Assembly: GCA_945879015.1 (NCBI GenBank)
Contig: CAMCUO010000011.1
Span: forward strand, 1 to 59,340
Direction of reading: 5' to 3'
Source of the DNA: Chitinophaga pinensis
GTDB taxonomy: Bacteria > Bacteroidota > Bacteroidia > 2-12-FULL-35-15
Length of the DNA: 59,340 bases
Position numbers and translations under genes: made by a program
Shown here: piece by piece, positions 42,535 to 50,818 of the stretch
Position numbering within the stretch: position 1 is the stretch's first letter
How the letters are laid out: every line of letters starts with the position of its first letter
The notes under the pieces: model-generated
Told to the model about the DNA's origin: nothing
Database searches by the model: none
The model's input: the letters and a program-made list of their open reading frames with translations, nothing else

Positions 42535-42569
42535 AAAAAAACGCCCGCACCGAGAGGCACAGGCGTTTT
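42535..42569 (-). terminator. Terminator of the first T9SS cargo gene
   Basis: AACGCC (42540-42545) pairs with GGCGTT (42562-42567), with further pairing inside, and is followed on the minus strand by a T-run. It lies 15 bp after the stop at 42584. Confidence 0.85.
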
Positions 42570-42583
42570 CTAAAAAAGCATTC

Positions 42584-43510
42584 TTATTTCGTTACTTCAA
42601 ACTTCCCTCTATTGATTACTTCTTGTTTATCATTCAATATATTATAAATGTACATCCCTGAAGAAAAAGAAGCCGTTTCAATTGTTAAAGCATTTCCAAT
42701 CATTGAATACACCCCTACTCTACGACCAGTAATATCTAGCACTTCCACAGCATCTGCATTTACCTTACTAGTAAAGCTAATATTGTTTGTAGCTGGATTT
42801 GGAAAAATGGAAATAGAACTTGGTTTAGAAATATCATTTATTCCATTGTATCCAGACCATGACATAGCATCAAGATAAAATGTGCTTCCAATTTTTGCTC
42901 CAGGGTGGCTATAAACACTTGAACTTGCAAAAACCAACATGGTATCTGCAACAACAGTAGAAAATGCCGGATCATAATTCATTGTTAAACTGTTAGCTGC
43001 AAAAATTGTAGTTGTTGCACCTGTTTCGTATTTACCCCAAGCAATCGTATCTCTAGACCCAGCAAAATAACGAGTTAAATAAGCCAATACAAAAGCCGAA
43101 TCGCCTGGCATTGGGCTGTATTTACAAGTAAATGATAAAGTAGCAGGACGACCTGACATTGGTTTACCATAGGCTAATCCTGGAGGAGAAATATTAATTG
43201 TTCCCATCACTAAAATTCCTGCTGTATCAATATCTCCTGTAGTATACGGGTTTGGAATAGCAGCACCAACAACATCGACTGTTCTGATTTCTGCACTTAT
43301 TAGACCTTGATTAGGCGCAACTGTTTCTTTATAAACTGACAATGTTGTTCCAACCAAATTGAGAGCATTTAAACTCGCCCAGCCAACTGGATCTTGGTTG
43401 GTACTAAATGGCAGATTCGCCCAATTTTCGAACATTAAATCTGGCGCTTGTGCAGTTCCATTAAATGCAAAAGCAATAATTGCAAATGCCGAAAGTATTC
43501 TTTTTTTCAT
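42584..43510 (-). CDS. T9SS type A sorting-domain protein, cargo 1
   Basis: A 308-residue secreted protein. The signal peptide (KKRILSAFAIIAFAFNGTAQ) is followed by a body beginning PDLMFENWANLPF that resembles the carbohydrate-binding or PCMD-like region of Bacteroidota surface proteins, and by a C-terminal T9SS sorting domain (ISIFPNPATNNISF, VLDITGRRVG, SSGMYIYNILN, GKFEVTK). It should be exported to the surface by T9SS, whose machinery is not encoded here. The start at 43510 was preferred because it begins the signal peptide. Confidence 0.88.
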   Translation of the reverse strand: MKKRILSAFAIIAFAFNGTAQAPDLMFENWANLPFSTNQDPVGWASLNALNLVGTTLSVYKETVAPNQGLISAEIRTVDVVGAAIPNPYTTGDIDTAGILVMGTINISPPGLAYGKPMSGRPATLSFTCKYSPMPGDSAFVLAYLTRYFAGSRDTIAWGKYETGATTTIFAANSLTMNYDPAFSTVVADTMLVFASSSVYSHPGAKIGSTFYLDAMSWSGYNGINDISKPSSISIFPNPATNNISFTSKVNADAVEVLDITGRRVGVYSMIGNALTIETASFSSGMYIYNILNDKQEVINRGKFEVTK

Positions 43511-43534
43511 TTTATGAGATTTAAAAGTATCTAA

Positions 43535-43567
43535 CAAATATAACATTTATATTTTCCTTTTCCCAAA
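43535..43567 (-). promoter_or_regulatory. Promoter of the first T9SS cargo gene
   Basis: On the minus strand TTTG (43564-43567), a 21-bp spacer and TATATTTG (43535-43542), 24 bp before the chosen ATG. Confidence 0.65.
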
Positions 43568-43599
43568 CCAATTTTCTAAAAACTTACCTATTCAATCAA

Positions 43600-43635
43600 A
43601 TAAAAAACGCCTTCCAGCAATCTGAAAGGCGTTCT
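43600..43635 (-). terminator. Terminator of the second T9SS cargo gene
   Basis: AACGCCTT (43606-43613) pairs with AAGGCGTT (43626-43633), followed on the minus strand by six Ts. It closely resembles the terminator at 42535. Confidence 0.88.
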
Positions 43636-43651
43636 AAATATTAAAATAAAA

Positions 43652-44722
43652 TTACTTCGCTATAGTAAATTTACCACGATTAAGTATCGCATTATCTTTT
43701 CCTACTAATGCGTATGAATAAACACCATTCGCATACATAGAAGTGTTTATTGAAACATTATCCCCAGCAGTAACAATAAAGTCAATCATTCTTCCTGTAA
43801 TGTCCATCACTTGGATTGCTGCAACTTTTGAAGATTCAACAGTAAAATTAATTTGATTTTGTGCAGGATTTGGAAAAACCATTACAACCGTTGCATTGGT
43901 TTGTTCATTAATTCCAACTGCAGGAAGCGCTTGTAACCATTGTGTTTGCTTGATATTGGATAAAGAATCTAATTTAATAGAAACCAATGGAAAACCAACT
44001 CCATTTGCCCACCAAGAATAACCAGTTGTAGAATCTGCAGTAACATCAACATTATATTGCCACCCTAAAAATTGAATTTCTATATCTGTTGTATCGTGTC
44101 TAACAATTGTTTCTTCTGCACGCAACACGTTAAATGTTCCCAAAGGAGTTGTTAGTGAACCCCATGCATCTACCACAACTGTTTTCTTAACAATAGATCT
44201 TAGTTTAACAGAATCTATTACGAAACCAAAACCAGGATCAAAGCCCAGAAAGAAGTCAGTATTTGTAGTATAATTATTCGTAAAAGTTGTTAGATACATT
44301 CCTGGAAAATTCATCAAATTTTCTGAAGGTGTGTTTATTTGATTAAGTACCATTGGGCCCCCACCAAAATCAACTGTTCCAGAAGAACCTTGAATTGTAA
44401 AATTAGAAGCAGTGTTCGTAGCATAGACATAATTATTTTGCCAGCCCTGTTTTATAACTAAGTTAGAAGTTGCAAAATTCGTATTTGGAGCCCATGCATA
44501 AGAAATGAATGTCAAAGTATCTACAGCATGAGTATTCAAAGCAGACATATTCCATGTTTGGCTAATACCAAAAGATCCTTCAGAAACTGCAGGCATAGTA
44601 TCATTTGCTTGATAAATAATTTTTGTTGGAGATGCAATATCCGCTGTTGTAACTGTAATTTGAGCTTTTGCACCCAACGCACTCATAATAATAGCAGAAA
44701 CGATAAGTAAAGATTTTTTCAT
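43652..44722 (-). CDS. T9SS type A sorting-domain protein, cargo 2
   Basis: A 356-residue secreted protein with a signal peptide (KKSLLIVSAIIMSALGAKAQ), a beta-rich body with aromatic and threonine-rich strands, and a T9SS sorting domain at the end (VVMVFPNPAQNQINF, VMDITGRMID, YANGVYSYALVG, GKFTIAK). The last 80 residues resemble those of cargo 1, but the bodies differ. The binding target is unknown. Confidence 0.88.
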   Translation of the reverse strand: MKKSLLIVSAIIMSALGAKAQITVTTADIASPTKIIYQANDTMPAVSEGSFGISQTWNMSALNTHAVDTLTFISYAWAPNTNFATSNLVIKQGWQNNYVYATNTASNFTIQGSSGTVDFGGGPMVLNQINTPSENLMNFPGMYLTTFTNNYTTNTDFFLGFDPGFGFVIDSVKLRSIVKKTVVVDAWGSLTTPLGTFNVLRAEETIVRHDTTDIEIQFLGWQYNVDVTADSTTGYSWWANGVGFPLVSIKLDSLSNIKQTQWLQALPAVGINEQTNATVVMVFPNPAQNQINFTVESSKVAAIQVMDITGRMIDFIVTAGDNVSINTSMYANGVYSYALVGKDNAILNRGKFTIAK

Positions 44723-44758
44723 GATTATTTATTTAAGGGTTTATACCCGATTTGTAGA

Positions 44759-44766
44759 CAAATATA
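44759..44766 (-). promoter_or_regulatory. -7 promoter box for the second T9SS cargo gene
   Basis: TATATTTG on the minus strand, 36 bp before the ATG. Confidence 0.5.
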
Positions 44767-44890
44767 CAAAAAATGCATATAAAATTTAAGATCTGGTTGT
44801 TGAATGGAAATTAGACGTAGAAAGGGCATAGAAGTTTTAAAAGAGGGATTAATTTGCTTTGGATGGCTGGCTTTTGTTCCTCGACTTGCA

Positions 44891-44926
44891 AATCCCCCTA
44901 ACCCCCTTTTTTCAAAGGGGGAATGG
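44891..44926. repeat. Dispersed palindromic repeat, family A, inverted copy
   Basis: AATCCCCCTAACCCCC followed by a TTTTTTCAAAGGGGG arm: the reverse complement of the copies at 1-40 and 42464-42502. Confidence 0.75.
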
Positions 44927-44960
44927 CATAACCCTAAAGATCAACTTTAAAAAGAGAAGA

Positions 44961-46805
44961 TTAAACAAAAGACTGCATCTCATGCAACTTGGAGTAGCTT
45001 CCGTTTTTAGAAAGAAGCTCCGTATGAGTGCCGCGCTCGATAATTAGTCCCTTTTGCATCACAATAATCTCATCAGCATGCTGGATAGTAGACAACCTAT
45101 GGGCAATAACGACAGAAGTACGATTTTTCATCAAATTTGATAAAGCATCCTGTACCAAACGTTCGCTTTCTGTATCTAAGGCGGATGTTGCTTCATCCAA
45201 GATTAAAATAGGCGGATTTTTAAGCACTGCACGAGCAATACTCATTCTTTGTCGCTGTCCACCCGACATTTTACTTCCTCTATCTCCAATATTGGTTTGA
45301 TAGCCTTGTGGCATTTTACTTATAAACTCGTGAGCATTGGCAATCTTAGCCGCTTCAATCACTTGAGCTTCGGTAACATTATCTATTCCAAAAGCTATAT
45401 TATTAAATACGGTATCGTTAAATAAAATCGACTCTTGGGTTACTATGCCCATTAGCGCTCGCACATCCTTAATTTTTACATCTTTTATGGCAACTCCATC
45501 AATCAGAATTTCTCCTTGAGTAGTATCGTAAAAACGAGGCAGCATATCCGCTAAAGTGGTTTTTCCGGAGCCTGATTGTCCTACTAATGCAATTGTTTTA
45601 CCTTTTGCAATCTTCAGATTAATCTCATTTAATACCCAACCTGTTTCACCTTCGCGATAAGCAAAAGAAACATTTTTATATTCAATTTCCTTTTCAAATT
45701 TTGTAATTGATTTTGGATTACTAATATCCTTTATTGTAACTTCTGCTTGTAATAATTTATCAATTCTTTCGGCAGAAGCCAACCCTTTTTGAACACTGTA
45801 GTAAGCTGCAGTGAAAGATTTTGCCGGAGTTAATAACTGAGCAAACATCACTAAGTACAATATCAATAATTCCCCATCCATCGTTTTATTCTGAATAACC
45901 ATTGTGCCTCCAAAATACAGAATAGCAATCAATACAGAGACTCCTAAAAACTCACTTAATGGAGATGCAAGATCTTCTTTGCGAGAAATTTTAGTAGAGA
46001 TATTCCGGTACTCTTGATTTTCATCTTTGAAACGATCTGCAACTTTTTTTTCTGCATTAAATCCTTTTATGATTCTTAAACCACCAAGTGTTTCATCCAT
46101 TATCGACAAAAGAACTCCCATTTTTTCTTGCCGTTTGGTAGAAGACTTTTTCAAACTTTTTCCAATACTTACAATCAGTAAAACGGTGAGTGGCAATAAA
46201 ACAAAAGCGATTAAGGTCAGTTTAGTACTGATAACAAACATCATAATAACGAAAACCAAAATATTTAATGGCTCTCTGAAAATCATTTCTAACGACTTCA
46301 TCACACTCCACTCTATCTCTTGAACATCTGTTGTCATTCGAGAAATAATATCACCCTTTTTTTCTTCCGAATAATAAGATAAAGGAAGGTCCAATGTTTT
46401 GTTAAATACTTTGTTGCGAATATCTCTAACAACACCATTGCGAATAGGAGAAATAAAATACATCGCCAAATAGCGAAATAAATTTTTAAAAAATATCGCC
46501 ACAACAACAAACAAACAAATTGCAATTAAAACATATAATTTACCATGTTCTTGACCATTATGTGCAATTAAATATTTGATATAAGCCGTAATGGAATCCT
46601 TAGAAATAACGAATCTAGGTTCTCCTGCGGCTAACAATGTTGCTACTTCAGTTGAATTGTTACTAAACAATACATTTAAAAAAGGAAACAATAAAGCAAT
46701 GGAGAAAAACGAAAAAACAACGGAGAAAACATTAAAAACGATATTCCAGATGGCATAGCGCCAATAGCCTTTTACATAACGCAGAATACCAAAAAAATTC
46801 TTCAT
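44961..46805 (-). CDS. ABC exporter, MsbA/lipid A-type half-transporter
   Basis: A 614-residue fused ABC half-transporter: six TM helices within residues 1-330, then an ATPase with Walker A GQSGSGKTT, signature MSGGQRQRMS, Walker B ILILDEATSALD and the H-loop histidine in VIAHRLSTI. It would act as a homodimer in the inner membrane. The size and layout fit MsbA-type lipid flippases, but multidrug exporters look the same, so the substrate is open. Confidence 0.9.
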   Translation of the reverse strand: MKNFFGILRYVKGYWRYAIWNIVFNVFSVVFSFFSIALLFPFLNVLFSNNSTEVATLLAAGEPRFVISKDSITAYIKYLIAHNGQEHGKLYVLIAICLFVVVAIFFKNLFRYLAMYFISPIRNGVVRDIRNKVFNKTLDLPLSYYSEEKKGDIISRMTTDVQEIEWSVMKSLEMIFREPLNILVFVIMMFVISTKLTLIAFVLLPLTVLLIVSIGKSLKKSSTKRQEKMGVLLSIMDETLGGLRIIKGFNAEKKVADRFKDENQEYRNISTKISRKEDLASPLSEFLGVSVLIAILYFGGTMVIQNKTMDGELLILYLVMFAQLLTPAKSFTAAYYSVQKGLASAERIDKLLQAEVTIKDISNPKSITKFEKEIEYKNVSFAYREGETGWVLNEINLKIAKGKTIALVGQSGSGKTTLADMLPRFYDTTQGEILIDGVAIKDVKIKDVRALMGIVTQESILFNDTVFNNIAFGIDNVTEAQVIEAAKIANAHEFISKMPQGYQTNIGDRGSKMSGGQRQRMSIARAVLKNPPILILDEATSALDTESERLVQDALSNLMKNRTSVVIAHRLSTIQHADEIIVMQKGLIIERGTHTELLSKNGSYSKLHEMQSFV

Positions 46806-46843
46806 CTATCTTGTTTGTACCTTATTCGATAAGGAATTAATTG

Positions 46844-46851
46844 CAAATATA
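46844..46851 (-). promoter_or_regulatory. -7 promoter box for the ABC exporter
   Basis: TATATTTG on the minus strand, 38 bp before the ATG, back to back with the rbfA box. Confidence 0.5.
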
Positions 46852-46872
46852 CTATTTGTGGCTGTTTATTGT

Positions 46873-46880
46873 TAATTTTG
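46873..46880 (+). promoter_or_regulatory. -7 promoter box for rbfA
   Basis: TAATTTTG, 22 bp before the rbfA ATG. Confidence 0.5.
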
Positions 46881-46902
46881 TACCTTAAATTACGTCAAAT
46901 AC

Positions 46903-47241
46903 ATGGATTCTACACGTCAGTTAAAAGTATCTCGTTTGATTCAAAAGGAACTAGGAGAAATCTTTCAAAGAGAAACTCGCTTACTTTTTGGAAATGCTCT
47001 TATTACAGTAACGCAAGTTCGTGTAAGTCCGGATTTAGGAATCGCAAAAGTATACGTTAGCTTATTTAACGTTCCCGACAATAAAGTATTGTTAAAAATG
47101 ATTCAAGAAAACACAAAAGAAATACGAACCAAACTTTCGGAGCGAATCAAAAAGCAAGTACGCATTATCCCAAATTTAGTTTTCTTTCATGATGATTCGT
47201 TGGATTATGCAATGCGTATTGATGAGCTTTTGAAAAAATAA
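46903..47241 (+). CDS. rbfA: Ribosome-binding factor A
   Basis: A 112-residue KH-like 30S maturation factor. It has the family opening QLKVSRLIQKELGEIFQRE, then VRVSPDLGIAKVYVSLF and a C-terminal IPNLVFFHDDSLDYAMRIDELL. Followed by the LolC-type permease, a neighbour pairing often seen in Bacteroidota. Confidence 0.96.
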   Translation: MDSTRQLKVSRLIQKELGEIFQRETRLLFGNALITVTQVRVSPDLGIAKVYVSLFNVPDNKVLLKMIQENTKEIRTKLSERIKKQVRIIPNLVFFHDDSLDYAMRIDELLKK

Positions 47242-47345
47242 ACCATCGAATTACGAAATGAACGAAATACGAATTTTTGAATTGCTTTGTAATTCGTATT
47301 TTTCGTAATAAATTAGTAATTCGTTGGAATAAAAACAGCGCAATA

Positions 47346-48548
47346 TTGAACTTACCTCTCTTCATAGCAAAACGATATTTGATTTCAAAAAAATCTCACA
47401 ATGCCATCAATATCATTTCGGGTATTTCGGTGGTTGGAATTGCATTTGGAACAATGGCTCTGGTTATTGTATTATCGGGTTTTAATGGCTTAAGTGATTT
47501 GGTGCAATCCCTTTACAATTCATTTGATGCAGACATAGAAATTACTACTAAGCAAGGAAAAACATTCAATCCCAATACTTCTACTTTTCAAACAATTTTA
47601 AAATCAGAAAATATTGCACATTATACTGAAGTAATGGAAGGAAATGCTTTGTTGAAGTATGACGACAAACAATCCATTGCTACAATAAAAGGTGTAAGTT
47701 CTGAATTTCAAAAAATGAGTCGCTTTGATACACTCGTTCGTGAAGGTGATTTTAATATCAGTAAAAACAATATCGTAATCGGAAAGGGAATCAGTTATGT
47801 TTTACAAACTCGCACGAATGATTTTGCCTCACTCATTTCTATTTATGCACCAAAACGAGGAAAAATCACTTCTATGAATCCAGAAGATGGTTTAAATGAA
47901 ATGAAAGCTTATCCTGCAGGAGTTTTTTCAATCAATGATGAGTTGGATAATTACATTATTATGGATATTGAAAAAGCAAGAGCATTGCTTGATTATACAA
48001 CCGAAGTAACTTCTATTGAAATTGCAGTAAAAAAAGGAATGGATGCAGAAATATTCCGAAAAGAAATAGCAGGATTGTTAGGCGACAAATATGAAATCAA
48101 AAGTAGAGAACAACAAAATTCACTTTTATATAAAACAATGCAATCGGAAAAACTATGGACTTTTATTATTTTAATGTTCATTTTAATTATCGCAACTTTT
48201 AATGTGATTGGCTCTTTAACAATGTTAATTATTGAAAAGAAAAAAGACATCACTATTTTAAGCAATATGGGAGCGGATATAAAATTGATTCGTAAAATAT
48301 TTTTAATTGAAGGAATTTTAATTACTTGTATTGGAGCAATTATAGGTTTAGCTTTAGGAATGTTAATTTGTTGGTTACAAATTAAATTTGAACTAATTAC
48401 TATGTCGGAAGGTTATGTAATAAATGCATATCCAGTGAAAGTAAAAATGTTGGATATTTTTGGAATAATAACATCCGTGTTATTTATTGGATTTATAGCC
48501 TCTTGGTATCCGGTGAGAATTTTCACTAAGAAACATTTGGCGATTTAA
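47346..48548 (+). CDS. LolC/E-type ABC transporter permease
   Basis: A 400-residue permease of the lipoprotein-releasing (LolCE/MacB) family. The TTG at 47346 gives the family opening NLPLFIAKRYLISKKSHNAI; 23 more codons are open upstream but lack homology. One TM follows (GISVVGIAFGTMALVIVLSG), then a large periplasmic domain (about 45-270), then three TM helices (FIILMFILIIATFNVIGSL, GILITCIGAIIGLALGMLI, FGIITSVLFIGFIASW). No ATPase gene is adjacent; it must be elsewhere. Confidence 0.88.
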   Translation: MNLPLFIAKRYLISKKSHNAINIISGISVVGIAFGTMALVIVLSGFNGLSDLVQSLYNSFDADIEITTKQGKTFNPNTSTFQTILKSENIAHYTEVMEGNALLKYDDKQSIATIKGVSSEFQKMSRFDTLVREGDFNISKNNIVIGKGISYVLQTRTNDFASLISIYAPKRGKITSMNPEDGLNEMKAYPAGVFSINDELDNYIIMDIEKARALLDYTTEVTSIEIAVKKGMDAEIFRKEIAGLLGDKYEIKSREQQNSLLYKTMQSEKLWTFIILMFILIIATFNVIGSLTMLIIEKKKDITILSNMGADIKLIRKIFLIEGILITCIGAIIGLALGMLICWLQIKFELITMSEGYVINAYPVKVKMLDIFGIITSVLFIGFIASWYPVRIFTKKHLAI

Positions 48549-49541
48549 TCACGCAAGCTCCATATCAGAATACTGCTTCTCTACTTTATCAAGAATCATA
48601 ATTATTTCATCGTACGAATAAGTAGTTACCAATTTTAAACGATACTCTTTAAAGTTTGGTAAGCCTTTAAAATAATTGGTATAATGTCTGCGCATTTCTA
48701 CAATTCCCGCATGATTACTTTTCCAACGCATTGAAAAATCCAAATGCTCCTTACAAACTCTAACTCTATCAGAAATTGTTGGTGGTGCTAAATGTTCTCC
48801 GGTTTTAAAAAAATGTTTTATCTCATTAAAAATCCATGGATAACCAATACTCGCTCTGCCAATCATAATTCCATCTACACCATAACGATTTTTCATTAGC
48901 AATGCTTTTTCTGGCGAATCCACATCTCCATTTCCAAAGATTGGAATTTTTATTCTAGAATTATTTTTGATGTCGCCAATCAAACTCCAATCAGCTTGGC
49001 CTTTGTATAATTGTGCGCGTGTTCTTCCATGAATAGTTAAAGCTGCAATTCCGATATCTTGTAAACGTTCTGCCACTTCCACAACATTTTTTGTACTATC
49101 GTCCCAACCCAATCGTGTTTTAACAGTAACAGGGCGGTTTGCAATTTTTATTATAGCAGAAGTCATTTCCACCATTTTAGGAATATCTTGCAAAAGGGCT
49201 GCTCCTGCTCCTCGACAAGCAACTTGTCGGACAGGACAACCATAATTAATATCAATAAGGTCGGGATTGGCGTTATCCGCTATAATTCCAGCTTCGCGCA
49301 TAGAATCAATATCAGAACCAAAAAGCTGAATGCCAATAGGGCGTTCATATTCAAAAATATCAAGTTTCTGAACACTTTTTGCAGCATCTCTAATAAGTCC
49401 TTCCGATGAAATAAATTCGGTATACATTAAATCTGCTCCATTTTTTTTACAAACAGCACGAAAAGGCGGATCACTCACATCCTCCATGGGCGCGAGTAAT
49501 AAAGGAAAATCACCTAATTCTATGTTACCTATTTTTGTCAT
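48549..49541 (-). CDS. dusB: tRNA-dihydrouridine synthase
   Basis: A 330-residue FMN enzyme that reduces uridines in the tRNA D-loop. It has APMEDVSDPPFRAVC, the catalytic-loop motif INYGCPVRQV with C102, the KTRLGWDD segment and the FMN-binding GNGDVDSPEKALLM and GIMIGRASIGYPWIF. The gene ends directly against the permease stop. Assignment to the DusB subgroup is the best guess from length and pattern. Confidence 0.93.
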   Translation of the reverse strand: MTKIGNIELGDFPLLLAPMEDVSDPPFRAVCKKNGADLMYTEFISSEGLIRDAAKSVQKLDIFEYERPIGIQLFGSDIDSMREAGIIADNANPDLIDINYGCPVRQVACRGAGAALLQDIPKMVEMTSAIIKIANRPVTVKTRLGWDDSTKNVVEVAERLQDIGIAALTIHGRTRAQLYKGQADWSLIGDIKNNSRIKIPIFGNGDVDSPEKALLMKNRYGVDGIMIGRASIGYPWIFNEIKHFFKTGEHLAPPTISDRVRVCKEHLDFSMRWKSNHAGIVEMRRHYTNYFKGLPNFKEYRLKLVTTYSYDEIIMILDKVEKQYSDMELA

Positions 49542-49658
49542 TCGTTATTTTTTGACACAGATTTCACGTATTTTAAAAGATTATTTTTTGAATAAATTGC
49601 ACCACTTATATTTATGAAAATCTAAATAATCTCTAGTGCACACGTTCACCTTAATTAG

Positions 49659-49666
49659 TACATTTG
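49659..49666 (+). promoter_or_regulatory. -7 promoter box for the CPBP protease
   Basis: TACATTTG, 26 bp before the ATG at 49693; it lies inside the longer possible frame and so supports the later start. Confidence 0.55.
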
Positions 49667-49692
49667 CAAAGTTACCAAAAATAAGCCTATCA

Positions 49693-50580
49693 ATGCAAAA
49701 CATAGAGCAAGAAAGACAATCATGGATCAAATTAATTGTAATTTTTTCGTGGCTTTTTATTTACGGATTGCTAAACATCATTGGAAGTTCAGAAAACACT
49801 GAATTAAATACCAATAATCCCTCTACCGTTGCATTGCTTTATATCGGACAACTAATAGGAGTAGTGATATTATTTATTGCACCATCGATAATGTTTGCTC
49901 TGTTTTGGACAAACAAACGCATTCACTATTTAGGTGTAACAACGAAGCCGCATTATAAAACCTTATTATTGGGCAGCTTAGGAATATTATTCGCTTTGCC
50001 TTTAATAAATTGGATCGCGCAAGTAAATGAACAATTGCATTTACCGGATGCCCTAAGCGTTATTGAGCAATGGATGCGGACAAGCGAAGCAAAAGCAATG
50101 GAGCTCACTGAATTGTTTACAAACGGAACATCGGTAAGCGGACTACTAATAAATTTATTTGTAGTGGCATTAATGGCTGCATTGAGTGAGGAATTATTTT
50201 TTCGTGGGATCATACAAAAAGTATTGATTGAATGTTTTAAGAACAAACACTTATCCGTTTGGATCGGGGCAATTATTTTCAGTGCATTCCACATGCAATT
50301 TTTCGGTTTTTTTCCAAGGATGTTAATGGGCACATTTTTAGGGTATTTGTTTTTGTGGAGCGGATCTCTATGGCCCGGCATTGTTGCCCATTTTGTAAAC
50401 AATGGAACGGCCGTTTTTTTAATATGGCTTTCAAACAGAGGAGTTATTTCATCCGATGCAGATAAGATCGGAATAGATAATAGTCAGTTGATCTATGTAA
50501 TTATAAGTGTACTGATTGTTTCAGGGAGTTTATATCTTATCTATCAGATCGAAAAGAAGAGAAAAGCTGCTGAAGGATAA
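49693..50580 (+). CDS. CPBP family intramembrane metalloprotease
   Basis: A 295-residue membrane protein with about seven or eight TM helices. The CPBP (CAAX protease) motifs are present: EE at about 166-167 followed by LFFRG, FSAFHMQFFGF with the conserved F and H, and GIVAHFVNNGTAV with H and N. Such proteins cut within membranes or act in self-protection and signalling, but the substrate is unknown. The start at 49693 follows the promoter box; the frame is also open 19 codons upstream. Confidence 0.9.
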   Translation: MQNIEQERQSWIKLIVIFSWLFIYGLLNIIGSSENTELNTNNPSTVALLYIGQLIGVVILFIAPSIMFALFWTNKRIHYLGVTTKPHYKTLLLGSLGILFALPLINWIAQVNEQLHLPDALSVIEQWMRTSEAKAMELTELFTNGTSVSGLLINLFVVALMAALSEELFFRGIIQKVLIECFKNKHLSVWIGAIIFSAFHMQFFGFFPRMLMGTFLGYLFLWSGSLWPGIVAHFVNNGTAVFLIWLSNRGVISSDADKIGIDNSQLIYVIISVLIVSGSLYLIYQIEKKRKAAEG

Positions 50581-50607
50581 ATGGATTTTAGTTGTCGCTC
50601 AAACATT

Positions 50608-50758
50608 TGGAAATTTCACTTACTCAGCCCCCAAAGATCGCTAATTTCGGACCACCCTTCTAAACTAGCGAATGATTTTTGAGATCAATAGTATGAGGCC
50701 AAAACTGCAGTGGCCTGTTTTTTTCGGTCAGGTGGGTGCTGACAGACTGAAATTTCCA
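50608..50758. mobile_element. Possible MITE or IS remnant upstream of the sensor kinase
   Basis: A 151-bp segment bounded by an 11-bp inverted repeat, TGGAAATTTCA at 50608-50618 and its complement at 50748-50758. Its interior is noticeably richer in G+C than the neighbouring DNA and carries a terminator hairpin. It has no gene. The terminal repeats are short, so a chance arrangement is not excluded. Confidence 0.45.
50696..50724 (+). terminator. Terminator after the CPBP gene
   Basis: AGGCCA (50696-50701) pairs with TGGCCT (50711-50716), then G and seven Ts. It may be part of the MITE-like segment. Confidence 0.7.
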
Positions 50759-50818
50759 GTGAGCTCTAAAAGCTCTCTGAATAAATTAATTTTAGCGTTT
50801 TTTCAATTAAATATAGGT

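Noticed and set aside
50672..50818. N-terminal extension of the sensor kinase
   Set aside because: These 49 codons cross the MITE-like segment and would bury the signal peptide.
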